Source: Phlebotomus papatasi
Lineage: Eukaryota > Arthropoda > Insecta > Diptera > Psychodidae
Assembly (NCBI RefSeq): GCF_024763615.1
Contig: NC_077222.1
Span: 18,476,001-18,540,000, forward strand
DNA: 64,000 nucleotides
Direction of reading: 5' to 3'
Below the pieces are notes generated by a model. The model saw only the letters and a program-made list of their open reading frames with translations. It was not told the DNA's origin and did not search any database. A program made the position numbers and the translations under genes. Shown piece after piece: positions 46,578 through 56,800 of the stretch. Each line of letters starts with the position of its first letter. The first letter of the stretch is position 1.

Positions 46578-46828
46578 CTGTGACCCCAGAAAAAAAAGGT
46601 GAAAGAAACCCTAAATTGTTTATTCATTTAAGACATCCTCCACTTTCCCACATCCTCTCTTTCCACCCATCTCTCTGCCAAAGGCCATAAATTTTGCCCC
46701 AACATAGCTTTCGCGCTTTTTTGCATCTTGTTCAACAATAAAGCATTCAAGCAATTTGCGTGGGTTTTAGCCCAAGAAAGACGGGTTTTTTGGAGACGAG
46801 GGAAAGGGATCATCGAATTTTTTTTTAC

Positions 46829-47010
46829 CCTATTCACTAAATCTGTGAAGTTTTCACTCCAGTACCGTGGATACTGTAGAGGTGTAATTAATAAATTTTT
46901 CACGTCATCCAAAGGTGTATTGGAGTGTACAACAAATGGCCGAGCACCTGCTCGCATCTCAAAAGCCACAATTCCCAGAGACCACCAGTCCACGGGGTAG
47001 CTGTATCCGG
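46829..47010 (-). CDS. STK32: STK32-family kinase, C-lobe exon
   Basis: A 182-bp exon encodes GYSYPVDWWSLGIVAFEM and continues to SENFTDLVNR. DWWSLG is the kinase subdomain IX motif, whose Asp stabilises the catalytic loop. Acceptor is TTGTACTTCCAG and donor AATAGG|GTAAAA. Phase 1 in and phase 0 out match the neighbours. The residues GYSYPVDWW are close to vertebrate STK32 proteins as I know them. No stop or frameshift is seen. Confidence 0.94.
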
Positions 47011-47203
47011 CTGGAAGTACAAAAGAAAAGCCACATCGCAAATAAGTAGCAATTAAAGAACTTTATAGCTTTGCAGAATAATGAGAATAATGCCTGCAGG
47101 GAAGAGAAACCCAAGTAACAATTAGGCTCTGGGAATAGAGAAGCGAAATTTTTGAAGAAATTTATAAAGCTTTATTATTCAGTAGGCACTTCAAAAATTT
47201 TTA

Positions 47204-47397
47204 CAACGTTTCAGGGATTGGTTATCTTCTTCTTCAAGTCTACAATATGTTTTAGAACAATTTTTTATTTAAAATATTTTTCCACATTATTTCTTGAACT
47301 AAAATGTGTCTAAGACTTTTCAATATTAAATATTTAAATTTTGGCCAAAAACAAATTGTAGACCTGAGGAAGGAGGTAGATCATCTCCGAAACGTTG
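47204..47397. mobile_element. inverted-repeat element in kinase intron
   Basis: CAACGTTTCAGGGATTGGTT at the left opposes CATCTCCGAAACGTTG at the right; AAGTCTACAAT and ATTGTAGAC continue the pairing. About 194 bp. Confidence 0.65.
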
Positions 47398-47514
47398 AAA
47401 GAGGAGGCAATAGGGGAGATTTTAAGTGAGATTCTTTTTTAAATCTAAGCTTCTGTGGACCGAGGTGAAATCCGACCTCGCCAGATCAGGTCAAAATTTT
47501 TCATGTATACGTCC

Positions 47515-47905
47515 CGTACTGTTTCGTTACGTTCTGTCCCGTTTCGTCCTGTCAGATCCCGTTCCGTTCCGTTCCATTTCGGCCCGTTCCGTTCCGTCCC
47601 ATTCCGTACCGCCCCGTTCTGTCCCGCCTTATTCTGTCCCGTCTTGTTCTGTCCCGTCCCGTCCCGTTCTGTACCGTACCGTTCCGTTCCGTCCCGTCCC
47701 GTTCCGTTCTGTCCCGTCCTCTTCTGTCCCGTCCTCTTCTGTCCCGTCCTGTTCTGTCCCGTCCTGTTCTGAACCGTCCCTTCTGTCCCGTCCCGTTCCG
47801 CCCCGTCCCGTTCCACCCCGTCCCGTTCCGCCCCGTCCTGTTCCGCTCCATCCCGTTCCATCCCTTCTCGTTCCGTCCCGTTTCGTTCCGTCCCTTCATG
47901 TCCCT
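47515..47905. repeat. pentanucleotide (TCCCG/TTCCG)n array
   Basis: About 390 bp of variant 5-bp units (TTCCG, TCCCG, TTCTG, TCCTG, TCCTC). Because 5 is coprime to 3, all frames stay open and give repetitive VPSRSVPFR-like or GTERNGTERDG-like strings; these are not genes. Lies in the 3.2-kb intron between the activation-segment and C-lobe exons. Confidence 0.93.
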
Positions 47906-48005
47906 CCCGTATAATAATAATAGTAATGCTTTCCCAATTTTTCATTGAGGAACTAGGCCTTCCCACAAGCGTGATTTCTAGACATGCATTATTATTCTTA
48001 TTATA

Positions 48006-48162
48006 TACAGATTTGGGTTGGCAGTCTTATTCCCCATGGAATCAAGTGCAATGAAGCTCACCCTATGCAATTCGAACACTTATAATGCTAATAGAATTCC
48101 TGATCTAAAGGGGATTCAAACCCGGGACGCTTGCATCATAAAGCCAGCGCCCTCACACTTGA
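48006..48162 (-). mobile_element. tRNA-derived SINE, minus strand
   Basis: Minus-strand B box GGGTTTGAATCCCC with body matching the 38822-38985 copy (TTCATTGCACTTGATTCCAT). Confidence 0.62.
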
Positions 48163-48223
48163 TTCATTGAATGATTTTTTAAACTTCCTACGAGAATATT
48201 CAATTTATTTAAGGTCTATCAAG

Positions 48224-48668
48224 AGCCTCAGTGGATTAGTTAGTAGAGTAGTGGCTCTATGACTGTGAGGTCTCGGGTTCGAAACTCGGCAGCTGCAGAT
48301 TTTTCAGTAGCCGTATCGAATTAGTCCAGTGAATAGATGGAAAATTAATGCCTAATGCATTGACAATGAACCGCCTAAACAAGAGAGGCTGGTACAGAAA
48401 ACGAGTTCGGCATAAAGAGATCTGTCAATACAAATACACATTCACTGCAACTGATCCAACCAAGGCTGGCCTGCCGCAATATAGATACGGCACTGTGTGT
48501 GTACCTCAGGCATACAGAAGCCGAGATATGGAGCTGGAGGACCGCCTTAGGGGTTAAGATAGAATGGAGTAATGGGGAGTGCTTAATGGGCCCAAATAAG
48601 TGGCCTGGATGCACCGGAACCGATAAGGGTTTAAGCCGACCCATAGACAAATCTTAATCTTAATCTTA
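48224..48668 (+). mobile_element. full-length SINE with target-site duplication
   Basis: A tRNA-like head with B box GGTCTCGGGTTCGAAACTC, a GC-rich body of about 350 bp, and a 3' tail of repeated TTAATC hexamers. It is flanked by AAGGTCTATCAAG (48211-48223) and AAGGTCTGTCAAG (48669-48681), a 13-bp duplication with one mismatch. Sits in sense-opposite orientation to the kinase gene within its intron. Confidence 0.82.
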
Positions 48669-49153
48669 AAGGTCTGTCAAGGAAATTTTCACAAGCCGAT
48701 AAAGGATTTTATAACAAATGAAATGATGAACTTTAATACATCTATTGCAACGATAAGTTGTCACAAAAAAAAATCCTAAAAAATGGTTCCACAAGACACT
48801 TTATGGCTTCACTATAAAATTTATTTAGCTAATTTCTCTACGTATTTGTGTTACGTGGTTAAAAATCAACCCATGCTTATTCAATTTTTAAAATCTCAAA
48901 ATTTAGGTACTGCCTCCAAGGGATCACATTTTGCAATAATTTTAAGAAAATTACGTACATTGAATACGGCTGATCTTGTACCCCTGCTTTTCATTAACAA
49001 TTCAATTCTAGTACTTAGGAATGATCTTTAGACCATTTTTAAGTGCCCTAATGGTCACTGGAAAAACCGTAAGTCCTGTAGAGTTAAAGCAAAGTTTGCG
49101 AAAAGCAGGGGAGCAAAGTTATCCCTGAATACAGTCAGTCGTATTATTTACGG

Positions 49154-49281
49154 CAGAGGCGTGCGAGAACCGTTGAAACCGAATAAACGTCAAAAGAAAC
49201 ATGTACATCAATCGTCAAACCGCTAACACAACAAACTTATTTTGACGTTTATTTGGTTTAAACGGTTTTTGCACACCTCTG
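49154..49281. mobile_element. palindromic MITE, copy of 13500-13628
   Basis: CAGAGGCGTGCGAGAACCGT at the left, TTTGCACACCTCTG at the right, inner CCGAATAAACGTCAAA and TTTTGACGTTTATTTGG. Confidence 0.82.
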
Positions 49282-49415
49282 ATTTATGGTATAACAATTG
49301 TCAATGGTTGAAGGTTAGGGGGTATGTCCTCTTTTCTTTCAAGGGTACTGACACCTCTTCGTACCAGCGAACTCAAAATGTTGATAAAATATTCTGATTT
49401 TGCAATTTTGAAATA

Positions 49416-49744
49416 CAGTAGAGCCCCGCTATTAGCCATCGCTCTATAGTCCACAATTTATCGACCGTTGATTTCAAAACACTGATTCTAAGTTAGGTTA
49501 TGTTTTTTAGTACGCGACATGCAATGTTGTCATAATTATTTTAATATTTTTTGCAAACTTTATTGAGTAGTTAGTTGTGATAATTGTGATCCATAATGAA
49601 GAGAGCGAGGACAAGTACCACAATCGCAAAGAAAGTGGAAGCCGTCGAGCAATTTCAATACTAAAAGTCGTTGATAATTTTAAAAAATGACATGGACTAT
49701 AGTCAAATCTGGAACCAAATATGGCCTATAGCGGGGCTCTACTG
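49416..49744 (+). mobile_element. pogo-like element with transposase remnant
   Basis: TA-flanked, 329 bp, inverted termini CAGTAGAGCCCCGCTATTAG and CTATAGCGGGGCTCTACTG. CAGTAGA ends with TA duplication are pogo/Tigger features. It carries the short coding remnant at 49596-49664, so it is an internal-deletion derivative of an autonomous element. Confidence 0.85.
49596..49664 (+). pseudogene. N-terminal remnant of pogo/Tigger transposase
   Basis: An ATG-initiated frame of 22 codons reads MKRARTSTTIAKKVEAVEQF and ends after QY at TAA. Basic start, a T-x-x-x-K-x-E-x-(V/I/L) pattern and position inside CAGTAGA inverted repeats match the beginning of the psq-like CENP-B N-terminal HTH domain. The rest of the domain, the second HTH and the DDD catalytic domain are deleted. 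Confidence 0.6.
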
Positions 49745-50244
49745 TATTCAACTAGTGCCAGTCGAGACTGAAGAGATAATGGCATTAAGGGGTGCCAGTA
49801 CTTTAAAAGCCAGTGAAGTATTTGAAAAACCTTTTAAAAGTCTTCAACCGAGACGTGGTTTCATAAAAAAGTTACACAGCTTTAAGGCTTCTTGGGAGAG
49901 AGGGATAAATGTTTTTTGTTAGAGGATTTTTCTGTTGTTTTTAATTTGTGGAATTACCCACCTAGAAGCTTTTCTTTAAAGCCCTATTCACTTCACCTGG
50001 GTTCACAGCAATTCTGCCGCTTTCCCATAAATTTTCTGACTTTCTCGAAAGAGGTATGTTTGGAAAGAAGACAGGTGAGCACGTGCATTTTTTATAAACA
50101 CCATTCTATACATATTTTCTAGCAAATAACTTTATCTTTATAGTGAATTTGAGGAAAACTTTAAAATTTATCTACACTTTAAATTCGTTTTCTCTCTATG
50201 ATTTTCCTATGGTTCAATCACTGAAATAAATGATGATTTCTTAC

Positions 50245-50370
50245 CAATTTCTTCGAGAGCACACATAAAAACCTCGGGCGCCATGTAGGGCTTTGTTCCT
50301 GACATACTGCAGGCCAATCCATCAGGAAGCAATCGTGTTGCTATATTAAAATCTGTTATATGTGCGTGAC
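50245..50370 (-). CDS. STK32: STK32-family kinase, activation segment exon
   Basis: A 126-bp exon encodes GHAHITDFNIATRLLPDG, the activation loop, and GTKPYMAPEVF. The metal-binding motif is DFN rather than DFG. From family knowledge this is normal for STK32/YANK kinases, not a defect. The APE motif is intact. Splice sites are ACGATTCAG acceptor and GAAATTG|GTAAGA donor, phase 1 at both ends. The exon sits between introns of about 3.9 kb upstream and 3.2 kb downstream, both full of repeats. Confidence 0.95.
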
Positions 50371-50985
50371 CTGAATCGTTGTGGGTGGTTGTTTTTTGAT
50401 GGGTGATGAAGAGGAAAAAAATATAATCCATAAAATACCACATTTTACAAGTTAAAGTCATTTAATAGCAATCATATATATAAAATTTATACACACTTCA
50501 CTCACTCTCTCTCTTTCTGACTCTCTGTCTATTTCTCAGAAAAATTCATTTTCCATTATGCTTTTCTTTTTTTCCTGGTGTATTTTGACGCAAAAAAAAA
50601 TATCGCGTCTAGTGTAGAAAATGAAAAGCGGATCAATAAAAGTCGATCAAGAGAAAAATATTCCTTCAGACATTTTTTCGATATTCACATTTGTATTTGA
50701 CATGTTTCACATCTCATCCTTCGTTCTGGGAAAGTCCTATGGTCTCCCACTCCTCATGCCAGAGGGAGTTTGGGGTGAGAAAACTGCTGAGGCCTTCGTG
50801 AAGGGAAACCAAAACACTAACGACAGCCTATATATAAATGGTGGAACAGAAGTCAAAGAAGTACGATGTGTAACGACAAAAGTTCCACAGAACCAAAGTT
50901 GAACTCCAATTAGCCGTTAAATTGGGATAGATTGGAGACTGAGAAAAATTTTCAAAAAATACCACTTTATTAAATACGTTGTATA

Positions 50986-51300
50986 CACGGCTCTTCGTTA
51001 TCCGGCATTTCGTTATCCGGGTGACAGCTGCCAAACACTGGCGGTTGATGTATTCAAAATTATTTTTACTAAACATGAAATTTCTCCAGTGTGAATTAAA
51101 GTATTACTATCATTGTGTCGAAGTTTTTAATACATAATTGTGATAAAAAAATGAAACATAAGCACACCAAGAAGAAATTTCTCTTATTCTTTGTCAGACA
51201 GAAAATAAATTCACACAACACAAAATATAAAAACCCTTGATCATTCAAAAAACCTAAATGTCATCTTGTCCCCACGTCAGCCGGATAACGAAGAGCCGTG
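50986..51300. mobile_element. pogo/Tigger-like MITE, CACGGCTCTTCGTTATCC termini
   Basis: About 315 bp. CACGGCTCTTCGTTATCCGG and CCGGATAACGAAGAGCCGTG are 20-bp perfect inverted ends; TATA lies on both sides. An inner CGTTATCCGGGTGACAGCTG repeats the terminus near the left end. Confidence 0.8.
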
Positions 51301-51558
51301 TGTATATCGAATTATGGGCTTAAATGAAATTAAACATTAAACATAAAAAACTATAGCCCCGTAGCGAAGCAATTATTTAAATAAGTATTTTTGTTTATGA
51401 AATAAATAGACGAAATATTGATATATAATATCTTGGCAAAAATATGATTATAAAAAAAAACAATCATTAAATATCTGTGTTAAAATTCACAATTAATATC
51501 ATTTATAGTAGGTGAAATGAGAACCTAGTAAAATGTTATTGCTTACAGCTCAAAAAGC

Positions 51559-51615
51559 AGGGGCCTCTCGACATTTCATTTTTCCATACGTTTTTGCATA
51601 CAAGCACTGAAGACT
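51559..51615. mobile_element. end fragment of the 58880-59148 family
   Basis: CAGGGGCCTCTCGACATTTC matches the right end of 58880-59148 in reverse orientation; the rest is missing. Confidence 0.6.
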
Positions 51616-51617
51616 AT

Positions 51618-51705
51618 GGGGAATCAGTGGCGCAATAGGCAAGACCTTTGGCTAAAAAGTTTTTCGGAACTCGAAGTAGAAGCTGAGTTTTGAAGCAATT
51701 TATGA
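51618..51705 (+). mobile_element. decayed tRNA-like SINE head
   Basis: CAGTGGCGCAATAGGCAAGA resembles the A-box region of the 32621 SINE; the B box is only recognisable as GGAACTCGAAGT. Confidence 0.3.
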
Positions 51706-51794
51706 GTTGGCTTCAAACAGGTCAATATAAAAAAAACCTTTTGCCAGGGGGTAGTGTAGAATATATTTACATATACTCGTCTTTAGAATTGATT

Positions 51795-51975
51795 ATCCCG
51801 ATCATCCTATGAACAGTAAAATCTATTATTAGCTGGATGGTAAGTTTTACTATTCTCCTTTAAATTTTGCCTCAGGCCTCCTCCATATTCTAAAATCCAG
51901 ATAATATATTTTACTATCGGGATAGTATAACTCTAATAGCCGGATATTAAAATTTACAATCTTGGAAAAGTTTTT
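51795..51975. repeat. AT-rich element related to 2311-2465
   Basis: Shares TTAGCTGGATG, AGTAAAxTTTACT and GCCGGATATTA-type words. Confidence 0.45.
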
Positions 51976-52540
51976 TTCTATTTGCATTAATAGAGGGGCA
52001 TAAGGCCATTCCTGGACGATATTCAAAAGGATTTAAAACTATTATAGTGCGTGAAAATATTTTTCCGATATTGGCGGCCGTGCCGAGATTTAAACATGGC
52101 ACTTTTGTCGAGCCTCTACCGATTGCACTGTAACTGTATGATTAATTTCTCTTACACTTTCTTCTGCTCACCGTTTATAGAATTTTCGTATTATTTCTTC
52201 AATTTTCTTATATTATTTTCACCTAGTGCCACCAAGTATGAGATAAGGTAATACGGTAATAGAAAATTTGCGTAATAATTGCAATGAAAATGCGTAAATT
52301 AACGAAATACGCTGAAGCTACGGCGAGCATTTTATTGTCAATGTGATTCTGCCCTTAAACGTTGTCTTTGGAAAGGGTGTTGTACCATCTTTGAGAATAA
52401 ATTACGAAAGAGGAAAACTGAGAATATTTTAATGATTCAGTGAAATAGTCTCTAAACTAAATAAAATGAAATAGAGTTCCCTTAATTCATATGATTGTTT
52501 ATTATAAAGAATATTGAGCAAACTTAGAGCATTTAATTAA

Positions 52541-52893
52541 GACCTTCCTTATTCATTGAAATATTCATCAGTCTGATTCAACCATGTTACTCACAAATTG
52601 GATCCCGGTCAAACTCTCGAAAGCCAAAATCCCGAACGCCAAAATCCCGAATGGGCCAAAATCCCGAAAGCCAAAATCTTGAATTCTTAAAAGTGTCATA
52701 GCTACTCCGATGATTGCATCCACACTTTCTGGAGTCAACGGGAAATCTTCTGTGTCTTGGGAAATTATTCTAAACATTTTCCTCCATATAATTTCATCTC
52801 TTTCACGATTTTGAACATTCGGGATTTTGGCTGCCACCGCACAAATTATAGGCAAAGAAAATTTCATTTGTTCGCTAATTCTGCCCCGGTCTT
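52541..52893. mobile_element. GGGGAGACCGGGG-family MITE split by an insertion
   Basis: Left and right parts match 20340-20553 (TTCATTGAAATATT; AAATTTCATTTG; CTGCCCCGGTCTTCC). A 240-bp insert interrupts it. The left terminus is missing or decayed. Confidence 0.72.
52600..52839. mobile_element. 240-bp insert with 8-bp target duplication
   Basis: Flanked by CACAAATT at 52592-52599 and 52840-52847; the uninterrupted relative has ACAAATT once. Contains repeated GCCAAAATCCCGAA words at the left and the inverted TTCGGGATTTTGGC at the right. An 8-bp duplication fits the hAT superfamily. Confidence 0.65.
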
Positions 52894-53250
52894 CCTTGCA
52901 TGGTATTCTAAAACCATTTAAACAACCATTAAAACATCTAAAACCAATTAAATAAACTTAAAAGTAATTTTCCATAAAATAGACGAAACGCCTAATATTT
53001 TAATTTTCTATTGAAAACTTAAACATTTTATGACTCCTGTGCACTGTAGATAATTTAAAAAAGAGAATTTTTTAAAAAGAAAAGTATATTTTCCACTATT
53101 TTCTGTTGATGTTATGAAGACGGTCAGTAATAACGAAGATTTATTTGTAATACGAGGTTTAAAAACAACGTTTTAATTTACTAATTCGTTCATAGGGAGA
53201 AAAAATTTTAAGTTTAAAAGATGAGAATAGTTTTCTCTGATTTTGTTATA

Positions 53251-53680
53251 GGGTCAGTGTGCCAAATTTCGGCATAGTTGCATGCAAGCGCCAAAGTCTC
53301 AAGTTTGAAATGTAATATTTTTAAAACAAATTGATTTTTTTTATTCCTTCTACTTTAGGAGTGTTGTTTAGAACCTTGTAGACAGTTTATCGTCTTTTTT
53401 TTACTTTAAAAATCATTCTTAATACATTTTAAAATGAATAAAAATGTAGACATAGCATTGGTGTCCTATTTCGGCCACCTTCATTCTCATAGTTCCTTGC
53501 CCTTCGGGAATTCCTCCAATGTCTTTTTCACGTCATCTCGTTTGTCGAAGACACATTTTTTTATTATTAATTTGCGTTGTATAATCTCTAAAGTAAGTGA
53601 TAACTAAAAATTCATGGATATTTGAGGAACAAAAAAGTTGGCCGGAATTACAAGCTGGCCGAATTTTGGCACACTTTCCC
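53251..53680. mobile_element. TA-flanked MITE, GGGTAAGTGTGCCAAATT family, inverted
   Basis: 430 bp. Starts GGGTCAGTGTGCCAAATTTC, ends CCGAATTTTGGCACACTTTCCC read as two words, TA on both sides. Inverted relative to the copies at 16225 and 44257. Lies in the kinase intron. Confidence 0.88.
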
Positions 53681-53682
53681 TA

Positions 53683-54231
53683 CATCAAATAGATAAAAAT
53701 TCTTAAATATACAATTATATTAAATTTATAATCGCTCTTTAATCTTAGATCTAGATTTTCTGTAAATCTGTTAAAGAAAGAAAGACATCCACACCATCAT
53801 TTGGTGGCTAAAAATGTTTAGCATACATCACGGTGTTGGAGGTGTTGGGTGTTTAACATTTTCCCGTCCTCCATGGTATCCCCAGACAAAGAAGCCGAAT
53901 CACCGAGCGCGCAAAATACTCTCTCCCCGCGAAGGTGTGGGAAAGTTTTCACATGGAAAATTAAGAAGTTCACTAAATGTTTTGCAAAAGCTAAAACTTG
54001 GAAGTGTGACTAACGACTTGAACGATATTCTTCTACTTTTCCCAACAAGTATGGGGACCACCCATCTCATTTCCTTCAGCCGCGTACTTTTCCACTTTAG
54101 GATTTTCCTTTAACCTTTTTTTTTATATTGTTCGCGTTAAATTTTGTATAATCCTCACGATTTTGAGAGAGAATGAGGAAATGTGATGAGATAAAAAAAT
54201 AAACAACTCTATTTTCATGTTAGCATATTAC
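53683..54231. other. kinase intron sequence, no feature
   Basis: The plus-strand frame at 53814-54113 is antisense to the kinase gene and shows no protein family. Confidence 0.5.
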
Positions 54232-54269
54232 CTTCTTCATCCAGAAGAATATTGTCCGGCTTAATATCT
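54232..54269 (-). CDS. STK32: STK32-family kinase, catalytic-loop micro-exon
   Basis: A 38-bp exon encodes the core of the catalytic loop. The split Arg is completed and followed by DIKPDNILLDEE. Together with the previous exon this gives HRDIKPDN, so the catalytic Asp and the metal-binding Asn are present. Acceptor is TATTTACAG and donor GAAGAAG|GTAATA. Phase 2 in and phase 1 out match both neighbouring exons. An exon this short is easily missed by ORF-based annotation. The intron separating it from the upstream exon is 511 bp. Confidence 0.92.
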
Positions 54270-54780
54270 CTGTAAATATTTCAATAATGCATTATATGAG
54301 AGTCATGTGGGGGGTATATTGTGTCATTGAAGGGATGTTTGCGCCTCGTGGTATTTTTTTTCTCTCAAATAAAGTGGCATTCAAGAGGATGGGACTGTGC
54401 GGTATAAAAAGAGGTACATGATTTTTTTTTTAACATCCACCCACCACCCAGCTTTCGCTGCTACAATGTAGACTGAAAAGCTCATGCTGGTGTGTGGTTT
54501 CATTGAACAAAAAAGTAGTAGATAAAAAAAATTTAGGGGTGGTTAAAGGGGTTGAAAAATACAATGAGAAATGGTAGTAGAAGTGCGGTGGATGGTAGAG
54601 AAAAAAATCCTATTTCCTCCTTTTTAATACACAACCACATATACATAAAATGTCTGAAAGATGTAATCTAAACATATTCCAGCACTTTATGTACACATTG
54701 AGAACGTTGGAGCTTTTTTTTTGAGAGCTTGTAGAAGAGGTGAATTGCTGAAAGACACGCGAATGCTGGAAGATACTCAC

Positions 54781-54869
54781 CTGTGAAGAACGCGCTGAGA
54801 TTGCAGATAGTCGAGTGCTGAGCCCAATTCACAAACAAGTAAGGCAATACTCCTCTCTGAGAATTCCAC
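54781..54869 (-). CDS. STK32: STK32-family kinase, exon with helix D/E to HR of HRD
   Basis: This is the first visible coding exon of a serine/threonine kinase of the STK32 (YANK) family. It encodes VEFSERSIALLVCELGSALD, then YLQSQRVLH and two bases of the catalytic-loop Arg. The minus strand gives acceptor TTCTGGAACAG and donor CACAG|GTGAGT. It begins in phase 0 and ends in phase 2. The family's glycine-rich loop, VAIK lysine and GGDLRYH-type segment should precede it. I scanned 55-64 kb by eye and did not find them, so they probably lie beyond the window and the intron upstream would exceed 9 kb. Family assignment rests on the run of family-specific residues across all five exons; the A/B/C paralogue is not resolved. 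Confidence 0.9.
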
Positions 54870-55186
54870 CTGTTCCAGAAAAAGATATAAATTTTAATTA
54901 TACCAACTTGGAAGGCCTGATATTGCCCCAAGGGGGTTGAATGATCATTAGTGTAAAATGGTAAAGCACCCCAACTTTGCGGAATGCTCGAAACACGCCA
55001 TTTATATACTTGAAAAAAAAAGATTTACAAAATAATAACTGGATTTTATTAAAAGGAAAATAATATGCTATTTTTTCTTATATGTTACATAACTTTTTTT
55101 ACATTTCATTTTGAAAAACACCCTCTTGATAAATTATTAACAAAAAAAATGACAAATTTGGTGGGTCTGTCTACCTGTCTAGTCTA

Positions 55187-55437
55187 CACTGAGAGAAATC
55201 CGAAAAAGTTAAAATAACTTTCCAGAAATGTTTATTTTACCCTGCAGTATTGATTCGAAATCGGTGTAAATATTACCCTTTTTAAGTGTATTAGGGGTTA
55301 AAGTTACCCTTTTCATGTTAATTTTACCCTTAAATAGGTGTAAAATTAACATTAAAAAATGTTGATAAATTTTTACACCTAAAAAGTATTAAATCTGAGG
55401 AAAAAAGTTAATAAGCATCCCCGTTTTTTTCTCAGTA
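55187..55437. mobile_element. CACTGAGAG MITE, first of a tandem pair
   Basis: 251 bp, inverted relative to 28738-28990. Starts CACTGAGAGAAATCCGAAAA, ends TTTTTTTCTCAGTA. Followed by about 103 bp of flank (55438-55540) that recurs at 56698-56800. Confidence 0.85.
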
Positions 55438-55540
55438 TACCTTCTGTCTACTTTTAATAAAATTGTTTAGCTGTAGAACATGTAAGAATACCTATATTCT
55501 CACGAGTTCGAACGTTCGAACATTCTGTAAAACTTTCCTT

Positions 55541-56697
55541 CATTTGAGAGAAATCCGAAAAAATTTCTCGGCTGATCTTGGATTGATTGAGCAGATGCTC
55601 ACATCCGTCTATGTGTAAACTACGGGAAGGTTGGCTCATTCACCTTGGGGTACCCCTTGATATTCTCTGCTTGCTGACACTCTCTCGCCTATCGTCCTGG
55701 ACATTTCTTGGTGTGCCTTATGTACGGGGTCTGTTACCTTGGACAGTTTTGTTATGTCCCAGTGCGATGAGCATGGTCATGTTCCTGAGCTGAGGTGGTT
55801 TCTTCCCCGGCTTCACTGGGTTCTTTCCCCTAATTGTGAAGTTTGGGCATGTGATTCCCTTTTCGGGGGTGACTTGGCTCCGGGGTACTACTGATGGGGT
55901 GTCTGGGGGGTGGATTTGGGTGGGTGTCATGTTTGCTGAGGGGTCTTTGGAGGTTTTTCGCCTTTGGGCTTGGTCTCACTTTCCCGTATCTTAATCTAAG
56001 CTTAGTCCTCTGTACGTTACTTATTATTAGCTATTGTGCTTTTCGAGCACTTTACGTGGGTGGGTGCTGTTTCGCGAATGTATTTTGTGAGCTTCTGATT
56101 TAATCCACACCTCATTTGTTTCCTTTGATATTCTGTTTATCGTATAACTTATTTATTTATTTATTACTTACTATATTTATATTTAAAATACCTTTTTGTT
56201 ATTTCTTTAAGCTCTATTTATTATATTAAATGCCATACGGCTGTACCAGCCTGGCCATTGTCTCTTGCTTGACATTTCCCATTTCAAAAGATACCATTTA
56301 TGTATGAAATTATTGTAAAAACGACTTATACAACCTGTGAAGGAGTTTTCCATCGTTTTCACTCTGGAGGTTGGTCACCAACGCTAAGACGTCGATGGAC
56401 GCATGGGAGGTGGGAAATGTGAAATGCAAGATGAAAATAAATACAATACAATACAATACAATACAAAATTAAAATAACATTCCGGAAATGTTTATTTTAC
56501 CCTGCAGTATTGATCCGAAATCGGTGTAAATATTACCCTTTTTAGGTGTATTAGGGGTTAAAGTTACACTTTTCCATGTTAATGTTACCCTTAAATAGAT
56601 GTAAAATTAACATTAAAAAATGTTGATATATTTTTACACCTAAAAAGTATTAAAGCTGAGGAAAAAAAGTTAATAGCATTCCCGTTTTTTCTCAGTG
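55541..56697. mobile_element. second MITE copy, interrupted by retrotransposon
   Basis: The terminus (GAGAGAAATCCGAAAAAA at 55546) is separated from the body (AAAATAACATTCCGGAAATG at 56471) by a retrotransposon. Body ends TTTTTTCTCAGTG at 56697. Confidence 0.82.
55566..56464 (+). mobile_element. 5'-truncated non-LTR retrotransposon
   Basis: About 900 bp, GC-richer than its surroundings at the 5' side, with a pentamer AATAC repeat tail (about 56441-56464) and AAAATT on both sides (55560-55565, 56465-56470) as probable target duplication. A frame reading LAPGYY then TGA near 55890 may be the end of its ORF. No RT motif is preserved, so the clade is unknown. Confidence 0.62.
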
Positions 56698-56800
56698 TAC
56701 CTTCTGTCTACTTTTAATAAAATTGTTTAGCTGTAGAAATGTAAGAATACCTATATTCTCACGAGTTCGAATGTTCGAACATTCTGTATAACTTTCTTTA

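Noticed and set aside
47426..47966. Overlapping open frames of 105-173 codons on both strands
   Set aside because: They are read-through of the 5-bp array; composition is pure repeat in all frames and there is no domain.
48348..48557. 69-codon plus-strand frame
   Set aside because: Lies wholly inside the SINE body at 48224-48668.
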